From the NCBI RefSeq assembly GCF_029840635.1, contig NZ_JAOCCU010000002.1:1-64000 (forward strand): a stretch of DNA of 64,000 nt, given 5' to 3'. Source of the stretch: Mitsuaria sp. GD03876. GTDB taxonomy: Bacteria > Pseudomonadota > Gammaproteobacteria > Burkholderiales > Burkholderiaceae_C. Under the pieces are notes generated by a model. The model made no database searches, was not told the DNA's origin, and saw only the letters and a program-made list of their open reading frames with translations. Positions 27,502-36,940 of the stretch are shown piece by piece. Position numbers and translations under genes: made by a program. The stretch's first letter is position 1. Each line of letters begins with the position of its first letter.

Positions 27502-28662
27502 ATGAACGGTTGGGCCTTCGGTTTCGATTTCGAGCCGCTGCTGGAGCTGCTGGCGATGGCCGCGCTCATCGGCGCGGTGCCGCTGCTGGCCTGGCAGTGG
27601 CGGCACCGGCGCGACCCGGCCGCGCGGCGCCTGCGCGCGCTGACGGTGCTGGCGGTGTTCCTGACCTTCGACCTGATCCTGGTGGGCGCGCTGACGCGGC
27701 TGACCGATTCCGGCCTGGGCTGCCCGGACTGGCCGGGCTGCTACGGCAGCGCGTCGCCGATCGGCGCGCGCGACGAGATCCATGCTGCGCAGACGGCGAT
27801 GCCCACCGGCCCGGTCACGCACGGCAAGGCGTGGATGGAGATGCTGCATCGCTACCTCGCCGGCGGCGTGGGTTTCCTGCTGGTCGTGCTGGCGGGGGCG
27901 AGCTGGTGGCTGTGGTGGCGCTCGCGACGCGAGGCCCGCGCCGCGCCGGCCGGCGCCGTGCGCCTGTCCCCGTGGTGGGCGACGCTGTCGCTCGTCTGGA
28001 TCCTGGTGCAGGGGCTGTTCGGCGCCTGGACGGTGACGATGAAGCTGTTCCCGGCGGTGGTGACGATGCACCTGCTGCTGGCGCTGGGCCTGCTGATGCT
28101 GCTGGCCTGGCAGGCCGAGGCCTACGAGCCCCGGCCGCTGCGCTGGCCGCCGGGGCTGCGGCGCGCGTTCGCGGCCTTCACGCTGCTGGCGATCGCGCAG
28201 GTGGCGCTGGGCGGCTGGGTCAGCACGAACTACGCGGTGCTGGCCTGCCAGGATTTCCCGACCTGCCAGGGAGAATGGCTGCCGCCGACCGATTTCGCCC
28301 ATGGCTTCACGCTGTGGCGCGAGCTGGGCCGGGGCGCGCACGGCGGTTTCCTGCCCTTCGAGGCGCTGACGGCGATCCACCTGGCGCATCGCGTCGGCGC
28401 GATGATCGTGTTCGCGGCGCTGCTGCTGCTGGCCGTGGCGCTGTGGCGCCGGGGCGGGTCCGATCCCGAGGCGCGGCGCTGGGCGCGCCGCCTGCTGGCG
28501 GTCGGCGCGTGGCAGCTGGCCTCGGGCCTGTCCAACGTGGTGCTGGGCTGGCCGCTGGTGGCCGCCCTGGCCCATACCGGCGGCGCCGCGGCGCTGCTGC
28601 TGATGTGTTCCATCGTGCTGGCGCGCGTGCGCGCCGGCACCCTGACGGTGAATCTGACATGA
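27502..28662 (+). CDS. ctaA: Heme A synthase (COX15/CtaA)
   Basis: This heme O to heme A monooxygenase has eight TM helices and 386 residues. Signature segments are [37 protein letters not shown] (heme-ligand His), [26 protein letters not shown] and [14 protein letters not shown]. The CPDWPGC and CQDFPTC pairs are conserved cysteine motifs. It overlaps ctaB by four bases (ATGA). Confidence 0.95.
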   Translation: MNGWAFGFDFEPLLELLAMAALIGAVPLLAWQWRHRRDPAARRLRALTVLAVFLTFDLILVGALTRLTDSGLGCPDWPGCYGSASPIGARDEIHAAQTAMPTGPVTHGKAWMEMLHRYLAGGVGFLLVVLAGASWWLWWRSRREARAAPAGAVRLSPWWATLSLVWILVQGLFGAWTVTMKLFPAVVTMHLLLALGLLMLLAWQAEAYEPRPLRWPPGLRRAFAAFTLLAIAQVALGGWVSTNYAVLACQDFPTCQGEWLPPTDFAHGFTLWRELGRGAHGGFLPFEALTAIHLAHRVGAMIVFAALLLLAVALWRRGGSDPEARRWARRLLAVGAWQLASGLSNVVLGWPLVAALAHTGGAAALLLMCSIVLARVRAGTLTVNLT

Positions 28663-29567
28663 GTTCCGCGACGCAGGCCGCCATGCCCTCCCGCTGGTGG
28701 CAGTTCTATCAACTGACCAAGCCCAAGGTCGTGCAGCTGATCGTGTTCTGCGCGGTCATCGGCATGGCGCTGGCGATCCCCGGGCTGCCGCAGGGCGGCG
28801 AGTGGGGCCGGCTGGTCGCGGCCACGGCCGGCATCTGGCTGGTGGCCGGCGCGGCCGCGGCGTTCAACTGCCTGATCGAGCAGCACATCGACGCCAAGAT
28901 GAAGCGCACCGCGTGGCGTCCGACGGCGCGGGGCGAGCTCAGCCGCAACCAGACGCTGGCGTTCTCGGGCGCGCTGTGCGCGCTGGGCTCGGCGATCCTG
29001 TACCTGCTGGTGAATCCGCTGACGATGTGGCTGACCTTCGCCACCTTCGTCGGCTACGCGATCATCTACACGGTCATCCTCAAGCCGCTGACGCCGCAGA
29101 ACATCGTCATCGGCGGCGCCTCGGGCGCGATGCCGCCGGTGCTGGGCTGGGCGGCGATGCGCGGCGAGCTGGGCGCGGAAGCGTGGCTGATGTGCCTGAT
29201 CATCTTCCTGTGGACGCCGCCGCACTTCTGGGCGCTGGCGCTGTACCGCAGCGAGGACTACCGCAAGGCCGGCCTGCCGATGCTGCCGGTGACGCACGGC
29301 AACGACTTCACGCGGCTGCAGATCTTCCTGTACACGTGGATCCTGTTCGCGGCGACGCTGCTGCCCTTCCTGACCGGGATGAGCGGCTGGATCTACCTGG
29401 CCGCGGCCGTCGTGCTGGGGCTGCGCTTCTGCCAGTACGCGTACCGGCTGTGGAAGGCCTATTCGGAGGCGCTGGCGCGCAAGACCTTCCTGTTCTCGAT
29501 CCTGCACCTGTCGCTGCTGTTCGGCGCGCTGCTGCTCGATCACTACGTCGGCCCCTGGCTCGCGTGA
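28659..29567 (+). CDS. ctaB: Protoheme IX farnesyltransferase (heme O synthase)
   Basis: This UbiA-type prenyltransferase adds a farnesyl group to heme B. The first Asp-rich motif appears as [20 protein letters not shown] and the second region as [39 protein letters not shown] is characteristic of CyoE/CtaB. It has 302 residues and nine TM helices. It supplies substrate to the CtaA encoded just upstream. Confidence 0.96.
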   Translation: MSSATQAAMPSRWWQFYQLTKPKVVQLIVFCAVIGMALAIPGLPQGGEWGRLVAATAGIWLVAGAAAAFNCLIEQHIDAKMKRTAWRPTARGELSRNQTLAFSGALCALGSAILYLLVNPLTMWLTFATFVGYAIIYTVILKPLTPQNIVIGGASGAMPPVLGWAAMRGELGAEAWLMCLIIFLWTPPHFWALALYRSEDYRKAGLPMLPVTHGNDFTRLQIFLYTWILFAATLLPFLTGMSGWIYLAAAVVLGLRFCQYAYRLWKAYSEALARKTFLFSILHLSLLFGALLLDHYVGPWLA

Positions 29568-29616
29568 GCGCGGCTTCAGGCCGGACACGGGACCTTCTTT
29601 CGGATCGGATGCACGG

Positions 29617-30234
29617 ATGATCTCGCGACGTTTCCTCTGCGTGGGCGCCCTGGGCGCGGCGGCCGCCGCGACGCTGGGCGGCTGCGACAAGCTCGGCTTT
29701 TCTTCCGCGCCCAAGGCCAGCTTCCAGGGCGTGGACCTGACCGGCGCGTCCTACGCGCGCGGCTTCAGCCTGCCGGACCAGAACGGCCGCACGCGCACGA
29801 TGGAGGACTTCAAGGGCAAGGTCGTCGTCGTGTTCTTCGGCTTCACCCAGTGCCCGGACGTCTGCCCGACCACGCTGGCCGAGCTGGCGCAGGTCAAGAA
29901 GGCGCTGGGCCCCGACGGCGACAAGGTGCAGGGCGTGTTCATCACCGTCGATCCGGAGCGCGACAAGCCCGAGCTGCTCAAGGCCTACCTGGAGAGCTTC
30001 GACCCCGGCTTCGTCGCGCTGCGCGGCTCGCCGGAGCAGCTCAAGGACACGGCCAAGGAGTTCAAGGTCTATTACGCCAAGGTACCGGGCAAGACGCCCG
30101 ACAGCTACACGATGGACCACACCGCGGCCAGCTTCCTGTTCGATCCGCAGGGGCGGGTGCGGGTGTTCTCGCGCTACGGCGCGGGCGCCACCGCGCTGAT
30201 GGGCGACATCAAGGCGCTGCTCGCCGGTCAGTGA
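29617..30234 (+). CDS. SCO1/SenC family copper-binding lipoprotein
   Basis: This 205-residue thioredoxin-fold protein delivers copper to, or reduces, the CuA site of subunit II. It has a lipobox (TLGGC at about residues 18-22), the metal motif FTQCPDVCPTT, ITVDPERDKPELLKAY and the distal histidine in DHTAASFLFDPQG. It ends the oxidase cluster, 49 bases after ctaB. Confidence 0.95.
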   Translation: MISRRFLCVGALGAAAAATLGGCDKLGFSSAPKASFQGVDLTGASYARGFSLPDQNGRTRTMEDFKGKVVVVFFGFTQCPDVCPTTLAELAQVKKALGPDGDKVQGVFITVDPERDKPELLKAYLESFDPGFVALRGSPEQLKDTAKEFKVYYAKVPGKTPDSYTMDHTAASFLFDPQGRVRVFSRYGAGATALMGDIKALLAGQ

Positions 30235-30289
30235 CCGCGCCGGCCGCGTCGATCGCTTCGATCACCTCGATCGTGCTCCGGTCCGCGCT

Positions 30290-31186
30290 TCACAGCGCGG
30301 ACTGCTTGCGCCACAGCACGAAGCCCTGCTCGACCAGCCGGTTCATCACCCGGTCCTGCGAGAGCTTGTAGACCGCGCGGGCCAGGCGGCCGCGCAGCTC
30401 CGGCGTGTTGCACTTGGAGCGATGGGACAGCGTCAGGTACAGGCCCTCGCGCGCGACCGCCGGCATCAGCGGCTGGATCGCCGGGCCGCCGCCGCGGGCG
30501 GCGTAGGCCTCGGCCGGCGTGTCCTCGTAGATCAGGTAGTCGGCGCGGCCCCGCTGCAGCATCTGGATCGCCTGCTCGATCGTGGCGACCTGGCTGATCT
30601 TCAGCGACTGGCGCGCGTAGTTGTCGAACTCCACGCCGAAGCTGTTGTTGATCACGGTGACGCCCTGGCGCGGCGCGAGGTCGCTCCAGCGCTTGTAGGG
30701 CACCGGCGACGCGCTGCGCGTCCACACCACGCTGCGCGTCTCGCGGAAGGCGGGGTGGAAGTAGTCCATGTACTCGGTGCGCGGCAGCGTGAAGAACGCG
30801 CCGGCGATCAGGTCGATGCGACCGGCGCGCATCTCCTCCTGCACGCGGCCCCAGGGGCCGACGTAGCGGGTCTCGACCGGCACGCCGATCTCCGCGGCCA
30901 GCCACTGCATCAGGTCGGCGTTGGCGCCGACCAGCTTCTGCTCGTCGGCGGGGTCGCGCCACAGGTAGGGCGGGTACTGCGGGTTGCCGGAGGCCACCAG
31001 CATCGGGCAGCCGGGGATCGGCGCCAGCGGCGGCGTGGCGGGGGCGGGCGCCGCGCTTGCCTGCTGGGCGGGCACGGCGGGGGCCTGCGCGCGCGCGAGG
31101 CCGCCGCGCGACGCGTCCGGCCCCGGACCCGCGAGGGCCAGGCCGATCAGGGCGAGCGACGATGCAGCAAGGCTGCGCAAGGACAT
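30290..31186 (-). CDS. Family 3 periplasmic substrate-binding protein
   Basis: This 298-residue exported protein of the amino-acid-receptor type (SBP_bac_3) has a signal peptide, then a proline- and alanine-rich linker. The domain starts at PMLVASGNPQYPPYLWRDP and carries RAGRIDLIAGAFFTLPRTEYMDY and GRADYLIYEDTPAEAYAA. No permease is adjacent. Ligand unknown; an amino acid is likely. It is divergent from the YqaA-like gene, with starts 20 bases apart. Confidence 0.88.
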   Translation of the reverse strand: MSLRSLAASSLALIGLALAGPGPDASRGGLARAQAPAVPAQQASAAPAPATPPLAPIPGCPMLVASGNPQYPPYLWRDPADEQKLVGANADLMQWLAAEIGVPVETRYVGPWGRVQEEMRAGRIDLIAGAFFTLPRTEYMDYFHPAFRETRSVVWTRSASPVPYKRWSDLAPRQGVTVINNSFGVEFDNYARQSLKISQVATIEQAIQMLQRGRADYLIYEDTPAEAYAARGGGPAIQPLMPAVAREGLYLTLSHRSKCNTPELRGRLARAVYKLSQDRVMNRLVEQGFVLWRKQSAL

Positions 31187-31206
31187 GGTCTTCGGATAAT
31201 CCCAGC

Positions 31207-31722
31207 ATGGAAGCCTGGCTGCAACACATGGTTCACCTGATGCTGGAGACCCTGGCCCTGCCCCAGGTGGGGCTGGGCGCGGTCTTCGTCGTCGCGCTGG
31301 TCTCGGCGACGCTGCTGCCGATGGGCTCGGAGCCGGTCGTGCTGCTGCTGGTCAGCGCCAAGCCGGAGCTGTTCTGGCCGGCGATCCTGGTGGCGACGGC
31401 CGGCAACACGATCGGCGGCGCGATCACCTGGTGGATGGGCTACGGCGCCGAACGCGCCTACGAGGCCGCGGTGCATCACACGCCGCGCGACCAGCGCATG
31501 CTGGGCTGGCTGCGCCGCTTCGGCGCCAAGGCCTGCCTGCTGAGCTGGCTGCCGATCGTCGGCGATCCGCTGTGCGCGCTGGCCGGCTGGCTGCGGCTGC
31601 CGTTCTGGCCCTGCGTGCTGTACATGGCGATCGGCAAGTTCGCGCGCTACCTGCTCATGACCAGCCTGGGGCTGTCGATGCTGCCCGAGCAGTGGAAGTC
31701 GATGCTGACGCTCGGGGGGTGA
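31207..31722 (+). CDS. YqaA-like (SNARE-associated/DedA-related) membrane protein
   Basis: This 171-residue protein has four predicted TM segments and the SNARE-associated (DedA-related) pattern: LLPMGSEPVVLLLV, GNTIGGAITWWMGYG, RRFGAKACLLSWLPIVGDPLCALAGWL and KFARYLLMT. The YqaA branch is short, as here. DedA-type proteins act in membrane lipid homeostasis; this one is unassigned. Confidence 0.88.
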   Translation: MEAWLQHMVHLMLETLALPQVGLGAVFVVALVSATLLPMGSEPVVLLLVSAKPELFWPAILVATAGNTIGGAITWWMGYGAERAYEAAVHHTPRDQRMLGWLRRFGAKACLLSWLPIVGDPLCALAGWLRLPFWPCVLYMAIGKFARYLLMTSLGLSMLPEQWKSMLTLGG

Positions 31723-31780
31723 CCGGCGGCCGGCGCCGGCCGGGCTTGCACAATGCGGGGCTTCGACAGGAGACCCCGCC

Positions 31781-33277
31781 ATGAGCACACCGAGCACCCC
31801 GGCGTACGACGCCCTGTGCCAGCGCCACCAGCGCATCCATCGACTCGCCCACCTCCAATCGATCGCCGCCTGGGACCAGTCCGCCTTCATGCCGGAACGC
31901 GGCGCGCAGGCCCGCGCCGAGGCGCTGGCCGAGATGGGCGGCCTGCTGCACCAGCTGGGCACCGATCCGGCGCTGCGCGCGCTGCTGGACGACGCGGCGC
32001 AGGAGCCGCTGGACGACTTCCAGCGCGCGTCGCTGCGCGAGATGCGCCGCGTCTGGCGCGCCGCGAACGCGGTGCCGCAACGCCTGGTCGAGGCCCGCTC
32101 GCTGGCGAACTCCCATTGCGAGCACGAATGGCGCCACCAGCGCTCGGCCAACGACTGGGCGAGCTACGTCGAGAACCTGCGCCCGGTGGTGCGCTACGCC
32201 CGCGAGGAGGCGCAGTACCTGTCCGACGACGGCGGCCTGAGCCGCTACGACGCGCTGCTCGACAACTACGAACCGGGCATGCGCTCGGCCGAGGTCGACC
32301 GCGTCTTCGGCGACCTGCGCCAATGGCTGCCGGGGCTGATCCGCCAGGTGATGGACCGCCAGGCCGGCGACCGCGTGATCCATCCGCAAGGCCCGTTCCC
32401 CGCGGCCGCGCAGCGCGCGCTGGGCCTGGACGCGATGAAGCTGCTGGGTTTCGATTTCGAGGCGGGCCGGCTCGACGAGAGCGCCCATCCGTTCTGCGGC
32501 GGCGTGCCGGAGGACGTGCGCATGACCACGCGCTATCGCGACGACGGCTTCCTGCAGAGCCTGACCGGCACGATCCACGAGACCGGTCACGGCCGCTACG
32601 AGCAGAACCTGCCGCGCGAGTGGCTGGGCCTGCCGGTGGCGCGGGCGCGCTCGATGGGGCTGCACGAGAGCCAGAGCCTGTCCTTCGAGATGCAGCTGGC
32701 GTCGCACCCGGGCTTCGCGGGGCTGCTGCAGCCGCTGGTGGAGCGCCACCTCGGGCGGCAGGCGGGTTTCGCGGCGGACAACCTGCACCGGCTGATGACG
32801 CGTGTCGCGCCGGGCTACATCCGCGTGGATGCGGACGAGGTCACCTATCCGGCGCACGTCATCCTGCGCTACGAGATCGAGCGCCCGTTGATCGAGGGCG
32901 AGATCGAGGTCGAGGACATCCCCGCGCTGTGGGACGCGAAGATGCAGGAGCTGCTGGGCATCGACACGCGCGGCAACTACAAGGACGGCTGCATGCAGGA
33001 CGTCCACTGGGGCTGCGGGCTGTACGGCTACTTCCCGTGCTACACGCTGGGCGCGATGTACGCGGCGCAGTGGTTCGCCGCGATGCGGCGCGAGCGCGCG
33101 TCGCTGGACGACGAGATCGCGCGCGGCGAGCTGGCGCCGGTCTTCGACTGGCTGCGGGCGAAGGTGTGGTCGCAGGGCAGCCGCTGGGAGACGCCGGAGC
33201 TGGTGTCGCGCGCCAGCGGCGAGGCGCTCAACCCGGTGCACTTCCGCCGGCATCTCGAGTCGCGTTACCTGGGCTGA
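31781..33277 (+). CDS. M32 family metallocarboxypeptidase
   Basis: This zinc carboxypeptidase of the Taq family has 498 residues. The HExxH site is TIHETGHGRYEQNLP near residue 266, with the third ligand region in LHESQSLSFEMQLASHPGF and family motifs RVDADEVTYPAHVILRYEIE and DVHWGCGLYGYFPCYTLGAMYAAQ. It removes C-terminal residues from peptides in the cytosol. A hairpin terminator follows at 33361. Confidence 0.96.
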   Translation: MSTPSTPAYDALCQRHQRIHRLAHLQSIAAWDQSAFMPERGAQARAEALAEMGGLLHQLGTDPALRALLDDAAQEPLDDFQRASLREMRRVWRAANAVPQRLVEARSLANSHCEHEWRHQRSANDWASYVENLRPVVRYAREEAQYLSDDGGLSRYDALLDNYEPGMRSAEVDRVFGDLRQWLPGLIRQVMDRQAGDRVIHPQGPFPAAAQRALGLDAMKLLGFDFEAGRLDESAHPFCGGVPEDVRMTTRYRDDGFLQSLTGTIHETGHGRYEQNLPREWLGLPVARARSMGLHESQSLSFEMQLASHPGFAGLLQPLVERHLGRQAGFAADNLHRLMTRVAPGYIRVDADEVTYPAHVILRYEIERPLIEGEIEVEDIPALWDAKMQELLGIDTRGNYKDGCMQDVHWGCGLYGYFPCYTLGAMYAAQWFAAMRRERASLDDEIARGELAPVFDWLRAKVWSQGSRWETPELVSRASGEALNPVHFRRHLESRYLG

Positions 33278-33360
33278 TCCGCTGGCCTGATCGGGCGGGG
33301 GGAGGCCATCCGCGCCGGCGCCGCGGCGCTGTCCCGGCGGCGATGCGGCGAGGCCATGAG

Positions 33361-33386
33361 AAAGGGCACCCCGAGGGGTGCCCTTT
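33361..33386. terminator. Bidirectional hairpin terminator
   Basis: AAAGGGCACCC (33361-33371) and GGGTGCCCTTT (33376-33386) form an 11-bp stem with loop CGAG. It lies between the convergent M32 peptidase and PEP-CTERM genes and ends in TTT on both strands. Confidence 0.8.
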
Positions 33387-33457
33387 GCTCGATGCGACCG
33401 CGGTCTCTACCCCACGGTCGCTCCCAACGAGTCGTCGAGGACTCGATTGTTCTGGTG

Positions 33458-34093
33458 TCAGGCCTTGCCGGCGCGCTGGCGGCGGCGGATGACCAGGCCC
33501 ATCGCGCCGAAGCCGGCCAGCAGCAGGGCCAGGCTCTGGGGTTCGGGCACGGCCGCGGCGTTGCCGCCGGCGCCGGCGTTGCTCACCACGCTGATGTTGT
33601 CCAGCGAGGTGCCGTAGGAGTCGGCGCGGCCGGTGGCGCCGAAGCGCAGGGTCATCGGGCTGCCGGTGCCGGTGAAGGTGGTGGTGAAGGTTTGCCAGGT
33701 GGTGGTGGTGTCCTGGCCGACGTTGCCGCTGAGGCTGCCGATGCTCCAGTTCAGGCCGTTGCTGTTGGCGCCCTGGTTGTCGGGGCGGGCCGCGTAGGAG
33801 AAGGTCAGCGTGTAGGCGGTGCCCAGCACGGTGTTCAGCGTCTGGCTGATCCAGCTGTTGGTGGTGGTGTCGAGTTCGGCGAAGTTGCTGCCGTTGAAGG
33901 CGCTGCCGGCGACGTTGTTGCGCAGTTCCACGCCATGGGGGCCGACGGTCCAGCCGGCGATGCTGTCGAGGATGACGTAGCTGCCGTTGCTGACGGTGGT
34001 CGATTCGAAGCTGCCGTTGGTCAGCAGGTTCACGGGGGCGGCCATCGCGAACAGCGGGGCGGCGAACAGGGAGGCTGCGATCAGGCGCTTCAT
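33458..34093 (-). CDS. PEP-CTERM sorting domain protein
   Basis: This 211-residue exported protein has a signal peptide (MKRLIAASLFAAPLFAMA) and a mature part rich in Asn, Ser, Thr and Gly with a carbohydrate-binding-like start (NLLTNGSFESTTVSNGSY). It ends with the sorting tail AVPEPQSLALLLAGFGAMGLVIRRRQRAGKA in parts: VPEP, a hydrophobic helix and basic residues. The tail marks it for exosortase processing and surface or biofilm-matrix export. No exosortase is in the window. ATG at 34093 is chosen because the longer frame lacks a signal at its front. Confidence 0.9.
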   Translation of the reverse strand: MKRLIAASLFAAPLFAMAAPVNLLTNGSFESTTVSNGSYVILDSIAGWTVGPHGVELRNNVAGSAFNGSNFAELDTTTNSWISQTLNTVLGTAYTLTFSYAARPDNQGANSNGLNWSIGSLSGNVGQDTTTTWQTFTTTFTGTGSPMTLRFGATGRADSYGTSLDNISVVSNAGAGGNAAAVPEPQSLALLLAGFGAMGLVIRRRQRAGKA

Positions 34094-34362
34094 GGCGGGG
34101 AGGCTCGGGAAGTTCGACAAGGGTGCGCGGATCTCTCTGCGCTTGTGTCGAATTGTTCGAGAGCCTCTTCCGCGGGACATCCCCCTGTGCACTGGGGATG
34201 GCGGGGTGTTCCGTGACGGAATGCACACCGAAACGAGTCGGCATTGGAACCGCTCGGCCGTGACGGCCGAGCGATGGATAGCCGGTGAGGATCCGGTGGT
34301 GACTCGGTGATGAGCCGCTCGGCGGTGGGCGCCTCGGCAGTGGACGGCTCGGTGATGCGGGA

Positions 34363-34443
34363 GCGGCTGATGCCGGTGCCCCTTGGAGCGAATGCCGAGC
34401 GTGCGGAGGCGTCTGAGCGGAAAGGGGCACCGGCATCAGCCGC
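34363..34443. repeat. 22-bp perfect inverted repeat with 37-base spacer
   Basis: Positions 34363-34384 and 34422-34443 are exact reverse complements. The repeat starts 18 bases beyond the stop of the phasin gene (minus strand) and so would form a large 3' hairpin in its mRNA. There is no T-run after it. The rest of 34094-34460, the only gene-free stretch over 300 bases, holds the upstream region of the PEP-CTERM gene and short repeats of CGGCCGAGCG type, with nothing else recognised. Confidence 0.75.
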
Positions 34444-34460
34444 GGGGTGCGCCGCTGGTG

Positions 34461-35018
34461 TCAGGACTTGCGGGTCGTGGCCTTGGCGGAGGAGCGGGTT
34501 GCTGTCTTCTTGGGAGCGGCGGGTTTTTTCGGCGTCTTGGCGGTCGTCTTCGACGCTGGCGTTTTCGCCGTTGGAGCGGCGGTTTTGCCAGCATGGGCGG
34601 CGCGCAACATCGCGACCTCGGCGGTCAGTGATTCGACGCGTGCCTGGAGCTTGGCGACCTCCTCGACGGATGGCATGCCCATCCGGGCGAGCGCACGCGC
34701 GACGCGGTCTTCGAAGATCGATTCCAGTTTGTCCCAGTGTTGCCCGGCGCGGCTGCCGACTTCGTTGGCCATGTCGCTCATCCGGTGGGCGGCGGTGTCG
34801 ACCTTGGTTTCGGCCGCGCGGACCTTGTCCAGTACGGCGCCGCCCTGGTCTTGTGCCTTGGCGAATGCTTGCAGGCCGGCCGACCAGATCTGCTGGGCCG
34901 AGGCCCGGACCTGTTCGGCGAACGGCGTGTCGGCCGCTGTCGGCGCGGCGCCCGCCGCGTCCTTGCGGCGGCCTTTGGCCTGCTTCGGGCCGGCCGTCTT
35001 CTGCTGCTTCTTGACCAT
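34461..35018 (-). CDS. PhaF/PhaI-like polyhydroxyalkanoate granule protein (phasin)
   Basis: This 185-residue protein has a phasin-type amphipathic helix domain (about 30-110: QVRASAQQIWSAGLQAFAKAQ, then DKLESIFEDRVARALARMGMPS), a short coiled coil (VAKLQARVESLTAEVAMLRAA) and a Lys/Ala/Pro/Thr-rich tail of about 40 residues resembling histone H1 (KTPASKTTAKTPKKPAAPKK). This is the PhaF layout: the helix binds PHA granules and the tail binds DNA, helping share granules at division. No pha synthesis genes are nearby. A large inverted repeat follows. Confidence 0.88.
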   Translation of the reverse strand: MVKKQQKTAGPKQAKGRRKDAAGAAPTAADTPFAEQVRASAQQIWSAGLQAFAKAQDQGGAVLDKVRAAETKVDTAAHRMSDMANEVGSRAGQHWDKLESIFEDRVARALARMGMPSVEEVAKLQARVESLTAEVAMLRAAHAGKTAAPTAKTPASKTTAKTPKKPAAPKKTATRSSAKATTRKS

Positions 35019-35164
35019 GGGCGTTCCTTGTCGTCGCGCGGCCGGGGGCTGAGGCCCCGCGCGCCGAAAGTCGGACTATAGGGCGCGTGCCAGGCGTCAC
35101 GGTGACGCCGTCTGGATCTTTCTCCCCCATCGGGGCGAACGGCGCAGGCGCCAGAATGCGCGCC

Positions 35165-35710
35165 ATGTCCAGCACAGCCAGGCCGGCATGCTGGCCGAGC
35201 GCGGCCTGGTCCGTCCGCTGCTGCCCGCCGGCCGACGGCAAGGGCGAGTGCTGCGCCTGGTGCAAGAGCCCGCTGCTGATGGTGGACATGCCGCGCCTGG
35301 CGAACGCGCTGCGCAAGCGTTCGCCGTCGGAGCCGCTGTTGATGCCCAACGGCGGCAAGCCGGTCGGCTGGTCCTGCCGGGGCTGCGGCGCGCCGATGGA
35401 TCCGACGCGGGAGACCCGATGCGGGCAATGCCATCACGCGGTGGTGGCGTCGTCGCTGGAGGAGCTCGGGCCGCTGCTCGATGCGCTCGAGGACGACGCC
35501 CGCCTGGCGCGCGAGCGCCACGAGCGGGCGGACTCGTATGCCACGCCGCACGACCCGGCGGGCGGAAAGCACGGCGGCTTCTGGAAGGGCGAGTACGAGC
35601 GCCGCAAGGGGCGCGACTGGGGCGAGTCCGGCTGGCCCCAGGGGCCCGAGGGCACGCCGCCGACTCTCAGGGAAATCGCGCTGCGGATCGCGGCGTTCCT
35701 GCTGCGCTGA
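35165..35710 (+). CDS. Uncharacterised cysteine-rich (zinc-ribbon) protein
   Basis: This 181-residue protein is not recognised. It has three CxxC-type motifs: ECCAWCKSP, WSCRGCGAPMD and TRCGQCHH, which form one or two zinc ribbons in the first 100 residues. An acidic helix (SSLEELGPLLDALEDDARLARERHERAD) and a C-terminal part with GGFWKGEYERRKGRDWGESGWP follow. ATG 35165 or 35156 may be the start; neither has a strong ribosome-binding site. It is divergent from the phasin gene with 146 bases between, and ends 7 bases from the convergent solute receptor. Confidence 0.65.
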   Translation: MSSTARPACWPSAAWSVRCCPPADGKGECCAWCKSPLLMVDMPRLANALRKRSPSEPLLMPNGGKPVGWSCRGCGAPMDPTRETRCGQCHHAVVASSLEELGPLLDALEDDARLARERHERADSYATPHDPAGGKHGGFWKGEYERRKGRDWGESGWPQGPEGTPPTLREIALRIAAFLLR

Positions 35711-35717
35711 GGGGCCC

Positions 35718-36695
35718 TCAGAGATCCAGCAGCGCGATCGGCTTCGTGCAGGCCGCCGGCGTGCCGCCACCACGCACGACGAAGGGCAGCTCGCCCCACG
35801 GGCCCGAATCGCGCGGGCAGCCATTGCGCAACGTGCCCCCCGGGCACGCGCATCCCTTGGTCTTGACCAGCTTGTCCAGCGTCTGCGTCTGCTGCGGGTT
35901 GAGCTTGGGCAGCCGCGGCGCGAAGACCAGCTGCAACGCGGTCGTCGGCGCGACGGCATCGGCGGCCGGCACCGGGCCGAGCAGCGTCGCCATCGAGTGG
36001 ATCTCCTTGAGCGCCGCCGGGGCCTTCATCTGCTTGGCGCGGCGCAGGTAGTTCAGCGCCACCTCCATCGCCGCGTAGCCCCGCGCCGACGACGCGGTGA
36101 ACGGCTTGCGGAACGCCGCGCCGTAGGTGTTGGCGATCTGGTCCCAGCGGCCGCGGTCGACCGTCAGCACCGGACACAGCACCGCGTCCACCCGCTCCGA
36201 CAGCGTGGCGTCGAAGTCCATCCAGCACGAGGTCCGCGCGCTGATGCGCAGCCCGGTCTGGCGGCGCAGGTCGGCGGCGATCTTCTCGCCGGCATTGAGC
36301 TCGATGCGGCCCAACTGCAGCTGCAGGTCCTGGTCCTTCACCCGCTCCGCGTTGCTGGACACGAACGGGATGCCCGCCGCCCGCAGCGCGTCGGCGCCGG
36401 CGTTGATCTCGCACCAGTTGCCCAGCACCACGTCCACCTTGGCCTTGATGAACTCCTGCGAGATCGCATCCGCCTTGCGGGCGTCGCAGCCGCTGTCCTT
36501 GACGATCAGCTTGGGCGCGGCGTCGCCGGGCCAGGTCTTGAGCGCCAGCGTCATGCCGAGCTGGAGTTGCTCGGCCTGCTCGGCGCTGGGATAGCTGCCC
36601 GGCAGGATGACGCCGATGGTGGCGGCCGATGCCGACGCGCCCGCGCACAGCAGCGCCGCCGGCAGGACGGCGGACAGGACCTTGCGGATGTTCAT
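35718..36695 (-). CDS. Type I periplasmic binding protein (Leu/Ile/Val receptor-like)
   Basis: This 325-residue exported protein has a signal peptide (VLSAVLPAALLCAGASASAA), then TIGVILPGSYPSAEQAEQLQLGM, KLIVKDSGCDARKADAI and VLGNWCEINAGADALRAAGIPFVSSNA, the layout of branched-chain amino-acid type receptors. The C-terminal third contains CACPGG and NGCP motifs, unusual for the family and probably disulfide-forming. No transport genes are adjacent. The longer frame to 36803 lacks a signal, so ATG 36695 is preferred. Confidence 0.8.
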   Translation of the reverse strand: MNIRKVLSAVLPAALLCAGASASAATIGVILPGSYPSAEQAEQLQLGMTLALKTWPGDAAPKLIVKDSGCDARKADAISQEFIKAKVDVVLGNWCEINAGADALRAAGIPFVSSNAERVKDQDLQLQLGRIELNAGEKIAADLRRQTGLRISARTSCWMDFDATLSERVDAVLCPVLTVDRGRWDQIANTYGAAFRKPFTASSARGYAAMEVALNYLRRAKQMKAPAALKEIHSMATLLGPVPAADAVAPTTALQLVFAPRLPKLNPQQTQTLDKLVKTKGCACPGGTLRNGCPRDSGPWGELPFVVRGGGTPAACTKPIALLDL

Positions 36696-36940
36696 GACGA
36701 TCCCTCGCGATGGCCGTGGTCGGCCGTTTGTTGACTTTGTCGCCCGGTCCGCAGGGTAGCGAACCAAGGCCGGAGGTATCGCCTGCTCTCGGGCGGCGCG
36801 CACTGAGGTTTTCCCGACGTTCGCCCCAATGAAAACGCCCTGGCGGGCCGGGGCGGTAAGACATCACAACTGTGACAAGAAGTGCGGCATGCGCGCAACG
36901 CGTGCCGTACGGCGCACAAGGCGCCGCAGCGCCGGTGGCC

